64,000 nt of DNA from Streptomyces rugosispiralis (GTDB lineage: Bacteria > Actinomycetota > Actinomycetes > Streptomycetales > Streptomycetaceae): contig NZ_JANIAA010000005.1 of assembly GCF_024505145.1 (NCBI RefSeq), positions 124,001 through 188,000 on the forward strand, written 5' to 3'. A program made the position numbers and the translations under genes. The notes under the pieces are model-generated. The model searched no databases. It worked only from the letters and a program-made list of their open reading frames with translations, and had not been told where the DNA came from. Of this stretch, positions 60,924 through 64,000 are shown one piece after another. Each line of letters starts with the position of its first letter. Position 1 is the first letter of the stretch.

Positions 60924-61514
60924 GTGACGGCGGTGGCCGATACCTCGACGATTGTGCTGTTCCACTCCGCGTACGGGCTGCGGCCCGCCGTGCACGAGGC
61001 GGCCGGCCGGCTGCGCGCGGCCGGGCATGAGGTGGTCGTGCCGGACCTGTACGAGGGGGAGACGGCCGAGACCGTCGAGGACGGCATGGTGATCAAGGAG
61101 CGGATCGGCCGCGACGAGCTGCTGAAACGGGCCATCACCGCCGCCGCGCCGTACTCGGACCGCGGGCTGGTCTACGCCGGGTTCTCGCTCGGCGGCTCCC
61201 TCGCGCAGAATTTGGCGCTGGCCGACGACAAGGCGCGCGGACTGCTCCTGCTGCACGGCACCTCGGACATCGCCGACGACGCCACGGCCGACGATCTGCC
61301 GGTGCAGCTGCATGTGGCCGACCCCGACCCGTTCGAGCCGCACGACTGGCTCAACGCCTGGTATCTGCGGATGCGGCGGGCCGGTGCCGATGTGGAGGTC
61401 TTCCGCTACGGCGGGGCCGGGCACATCTTCACCGACCCCGAGCTGCCGGACTACGACAAGGAGGCCGCCGAGGCCACCTGGCGGGTGGCGCTCGGCTTCC
61501 TGGCGAGTCTGTGA
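60924..61514 (+). CDS. Dienelactone-hydrolase-like alpha/beta hydrolase
   Basis: 196 residues. Alpha/beta fold with nucleophile Ser in YAGFSLGGSLAQ (the classic family uses Cys), an acid Asp in HVADPDPFEPHDW and catalytic His in YGGAGHIFTD. The substrate is not inferable. AAGGAAA lies only 3 bases before GTG 60924; GTG 60933 is an alternative with better spacing. Confidence 0.85.
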   Translation: MTAVADTSTIVLFHSAYGLRPAVHEAAGRLRAAGHEVVVPDLYEGETAETVEDGMVIKERIGRDELLKRAITAAAPYSDRGLVYAGFSLGGSLAQNLALADDKARGLLLLHGTSDIADDATADDLPVQLHVADPDPFEPHDWLNAWYLRMRRAGADVEVFRYGGAGHIFTDPELPDYDKEAAEATWRVALGFLASL

Positions 61515-61551
61515 GCCTTTATCGGCGCACGGGTGAGTCCTTCGCGCGGGG

Positions 61552-63183
61552 TCAACGCACCGGTGCGTCGGCGCGCTCGACCTTCTGGCTGCCCGCCTGG
61601 GTGCGGTACGACCGCGTCCAGGCGCTCGTGGCGTGCGGATCGGTCCGGTCGGAGACGGTGTAGTAGTCCATCTGGGCCCGCCGGGGGGTGACATCGAGCA
61701 CGCCGTAGCCGTGCGAGTCCATGTCCACCCACTTCACATGGCGGTTGGCGGCCCTGATCGCGGCGGCCGCGGCCAGGGACACGGTCTGCGGTGCCACGTG
61801 GAGCAGATCGTCGAGGTTGTCCGAGGTCACCGAGGTGACCACGAACTCGGTCGCGGCCGACCGGGAGAGCGGATAGGTGGCGGCCTTCACCGGTACGTCG
61901 TTGGCCCACGCCATATGGATGTCACCGGTGAGGAAGACCGTGTTGCCGATCCCGTGGTCGGTGAGGTGGGCGAGCAGCTCGCGCCGGTCGTCCGTGTAGC
62001 CGTCCCACTGGTCGGTGTTGATGGCCAGCCCGCCCTTGGGCAGCCCCAGCAGCTCGGCCAGCGGGCCCAGCAGCTCGGCGGGGAGGGCCCCGAAGGCGAC
62101 CGGTGAGATCATCACCGAGTTGCCCACCAGCCGCCAGGTGGTGTCCGAGGCGGTCAGGCCCGACTTCAGCCAGTCGAGCTGGGCGCGCCCGGTCAGGGTG
62201 CGCTCCGGGTCGTCCACGTCCGCGCTGCCGGTGGACGCCTGCTGGGAGCGGAACGAGCGCAGGTCGAGCAGGTGGAGATCGGCGAGGTTGCCGTAGCGCA
62301 GCCGCCGGTAGGTGGTGCCCTGGGTGGAGGGGCGCACCGGCATCCACTCGAAGTACGCCTGCTTGGCGGCGGCCACCCGCTGGGCCCACGCCCCCTCGGT
62401 GCCGGGCGTGTGGTTCTCCGCCCCGCCGGACCAGGCGTCGTTCGCGAACTCGTGGTCGTCCCAGATCGCGATCAGGGGGAGCGCGGCGTGCAGCGCCTGG
62501 GCGTCGGGGTCGGTCTTGTAGTTCCCGTGCCGGACGCGGTAGTCGGCGAGCGTGACGATCTCGTGGGTGGGGGCGTGCGGGCGGACGGCGTACCTGGCCT
62601 CCGGGTACTCGCCGCTCTTGTACTCGTAGATGTAGTCGCCCAGATGGAGCACCGCGTCCAGATCGGTGCGGGCGGCCAGATGGCGGTACGGGGAGAACCA
62701 GCCCGCCTCCCAGTTGGCGCAGGAGACCACGCCGAAGCGCACCCCGTCGGTCGCGGCGTCGTGCGCGGGGGCGGTGCGGGTGCGCCCCACGGGGGAGCGG
62801 ACGCCGCCGTCCACGCCGAAGCGGTAGAAGTAGCCGGTGGCGGGCCGCAGCCCGCGCACATCGGCCTTGACGGTGTGGTCGGTGTCGGCGGCGGCCTTGA
62901 CGGTGCCGTGGGCGACGACCGAGCGGAAGTCCCGGTCCTCGGCGACCTCCCAGGTCACCTCGGTGGCGGGGCCGAGCCCCGAGCCGGGCACGGCGTCGGG
63001 GGCGGGCGTGATACGGGTCCACAGCAGGATCCCGTCGGGCAGCGGGTCGCCCGAGGCGACGCCGTGCAGGAAGGCGGGTCCGGAGGCGGCGGTGGCGGTG
63101 GGGCCCGGGACGAGGGGCAGCACGGCCGCGGCGGCCGCCGCGGCCGTGACGGCGCTTCGGCGCGATATGTGGAGGTCGGTCAC
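61552..63183 (-). CDS. phoD: Alkaline phosphatase D-type phosphodiesterase (PhoD)
   Basis: 543 residues. Twin-arginine signal at the start ([19 protein letters not shown]), so Tat-exported. An N-terminal Ig-like PhoD domain ([18 protein letters not shown]) precedes the metallophosphatase core with [51 protein letters not shown] and [10 protein letters not shown]. PhoD enzymes need calcium and iron and release phosphate from teichoic acids and phosphodiesters. GTG 63183 lies 8 bases after TAATCT (63192-63197), possibly leaderless. Confidence 0.93.
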   Translation of the reverse strand: MTDLHISRRSAVTAAAAAAAVLPLVPGPTATAASGPAFLHGVASGDPLPDGILLWTRITPAPDAVPGSGLGPATEVTWEVAEDRDFRSVVAHGTVKAAADTDHTVKADVRGLRPATGYFYRFGVDGGVRSPVGRTRTAPAHDAATDGVRFGVVSCANWEAGWFSPYRHLAARTDLDAVLHLGDYIYEYKSGEYPEARYAVRPHAPTHEIVTLADYRVRHGNYKTDPDAQALHAALPLIAIWDDHEFANDAWSGGAENHTPGTEGAWAQRVAAAKQAYFEWMPVRPSTQGTTYRRLRYGNLADLHLLDLRSFRSQQASTGSADVDDPERTLTGRAQLDWLKSGLTASDTTWRLVGNSVMISPVAFGALPAELLGPLAELLGLPKGGLAINTDQWDGYTDDRRELLAHLTDHGIGNTVFLTGDIHMAWANDVPVKAATYPLSRSAATEFVVTSVTSDNLDDLLHVAPQTVSLAAAAAIRAANRHVKWVDMDSHGYGVLDVTPRRAQMDYYTVSDRTDPHATSAWTRSYRTQAGSQKVERADAPVR

Positions 63184-63293
63184 GGCCGAGGAGATTACTG
63201 ACAAGTAGCCCTTGGGGACAGAGGGCTTGGGGGATGTTCGCCCACCCGTCGCCGCCAGGTCACCACGGCCGTGGCCCACCGGGGCGGAACGCC

Positions 63294-63329
63294 GTCGGCG
63301 GGCGCGCCCTCGAGGGCACGCCCGCCGAC
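63294..63329. terminator. Terminator of the DsbA-family gene
   Basis: 18-base arms (63294-63311 with 63312-63329) with one mismatch. Lies between the end of the DsbA-family gene and the phoD start. Confidence 0.8.
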
Positions 63330-63351
63330 TCGGCCCGAGAAGGGCCGGACG

Positions 63352-64000
63352 CTACTTCTCGAGGTTCTGCTTGACGAGCGGGGTGAACTGGTCCGGGGTC
63401 ATCGGCGGGTTGCCGCCCACCTCCAGCTTCTTCCCGTTCAGCTTGAAGGACGGGGTGCCGGTGACGTCCTTGGTGTCGTTGAACGACTTGGACATGGCCA
63501 GCGCCCACCGGTCGTAGGTGCCGTTCTTCACGGCCTTCTCGAAGGCCGTGTTGCCCTTCAGCTCCTTGACCTGCTGGGCGATGTCGATCAGCTTCTGGTT
63601 GTTCGCGAAGGCGTCATCGGTCTCCTGCGGGTGGTTCTTCGGCGCGTACAGCGCCTCCTTGTAGTCCAGGAACGCCTGCGGGCTGACGTTGAGGGCCGCG
63701 CCGAGCGCGCTCAGCGCGTTCTTCGAGCCGGCGCCGGGCTGCTGCTTGTTGTCGTCGAGGAAGGTGCCCATGGTGAACTGCGCCTTGTAGGTGCCGTCCT
63801 TGATGTCCTTGAGCACGGTCGGGCCGGTGAGCTTCTCGAACTGGGCACAGACCGGGCAGCGCATGTCCTCGTAGACGTGCAGGGTGTTCTTGGCCTTCTT
63901 GTCGCCGATGACGATCGTCGTGCCCTGGGGGCCGGTGGCGTTGGCGGGCTTGGCGAACGTCTTCTTCTCGGCCGCCGACCGCCACTTCTGATTGGCGTCG
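63352..64000 (-). CDS. DsbA-family thioredoxin-fold protein (5' end outside window)
   Basis: About 216 codons are visible; the N-terminus lies beyond the window. The CPVC active site (DMRCPVCAQFEKL) marks a DsbA/thioredoxin_4 oxidoreductase. TGTPSFKLNGKKLEVGG carries the cis-Pro region. Such actinobacterial proteins are usually membrane-anchored and fold secreted proteins. A terminator follows. Confidence 0.9.
   Translation of the reverse strand, partial: DANQKWRSAAEKKTFAKPANATGPQGTTIVIGDKKAKNTLHVYEDMRCPVCAQFEKLTGPTVLKDIKDGTYKAQFTMGTFLDDNKQQPGAGSKNALSALGAALNVSPQAFLDYKEALYAPKNHPQETDDAFANNQKLIDIAQQVKELKGNTAFEKAVKNGTYDRWALAMSKSFNDTKDVTGTPSFKLNGKKLEVGGNPPMTPDQFTPLVKQNLEK

Overview
High G+C content (apparently above 70 percent), frequent GTG starts and the gene order point to Streptomyces or a close relative. 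A complete streptomycete-type division and cell wall (dcw) cluster sits downstream of a thiamine/folate/aromatic-amino-acid block. No rRNA, tRNA, CRISPR array, phage or insertion sequence was recognised. The window reads as core chromosome, not an accessory island.

Layout. (1) 1-6.6 kb: 3' end of pfkA; a fused anthranilate synthase (TrpE-TrpG) preceded by a short leader peptide with three consecutive Trp codons and an attenuator hairpin; a Uma2-family protein; class II DAHP synthase; an iron-box-controlled bacterioferritin-associated ferredoxin facing bacterioferritin; a sulfite-oxidase-like molybdoenzyme. (2) 6.6-12 kb: DUF4396 His-rich membrane protein with a CsoR-like operator, endonuclease IV, a mycothiol-dependent-isomerase-family protein, a PASTA Ser/Thr kinase, an SRPBCC protein. 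(3) 12-20 kb: thiO-thiS-thiG under a TPP riboswitch, a ferredoxin-reductase-type flavoprotein, an Rv2175c-like DNA-binding protein, thiE, metF, and a membrane protein with a Gln/Tyr/Gly-rich tail. (4) 20-28 kb: a CrtI-like oxidoreductase; a TetR / YhgE-Pip / degenerate ABC ATPase operon with a strong operator; a SAV_6107 HEPN protein; a methyltransferase; a DUF3040 protein. (5) 28-34 kb: a translationally coupled moxR-DUF58-transglutaminase operon and a beta carbonic anhydrase. (6) 34-56 kb: rsmH ftsL ftsI murE murF mraY murD ftsW murG ftsQ ftsZ pgeF yggS sepF yggT divIVA, then ileS on the opposite strand under a T-box. (7) 56-64 kb: a DksA-type zinc-finger protein with a histone-H1-like tail, lspA, an rluD-like gene, a GNAT, an MscS-family channel, a dienelactone-hydrolase-like protein, PhoD, and a truncated DsbA-family gene.

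How it fits together. The dcw genes are mostly coupled by 4-base start/stop overlaps and make peptidoglycan precursors plus the polar growth and septation machinery (DivIVA, FtsZ, SepF, FtsW, FtsI). The promoter upstream of rsmH overlaps three 10-base repeats that look like an MraZ box, yet no mraZ gene is adjacent. Supply of aromatic precursors, thiamine, iron storage and isoleucyl-tRNA each carries a visible control element: trp attenuator, TPP riboswitch, iron box and T-box.

Two sequence habits stand out. At least a dozen starts lie 6-8 bases after a -10-like hexamer, suggesting leaderless mRNAs. Several intergenic gaps hold unrelated short GC-rich tandem repeats. The best candidates for under-described biology are the orphan MraZ-like box, the CsoR-like operator of the DUF4396 gene, and the degenerate ABC ATPase operon.
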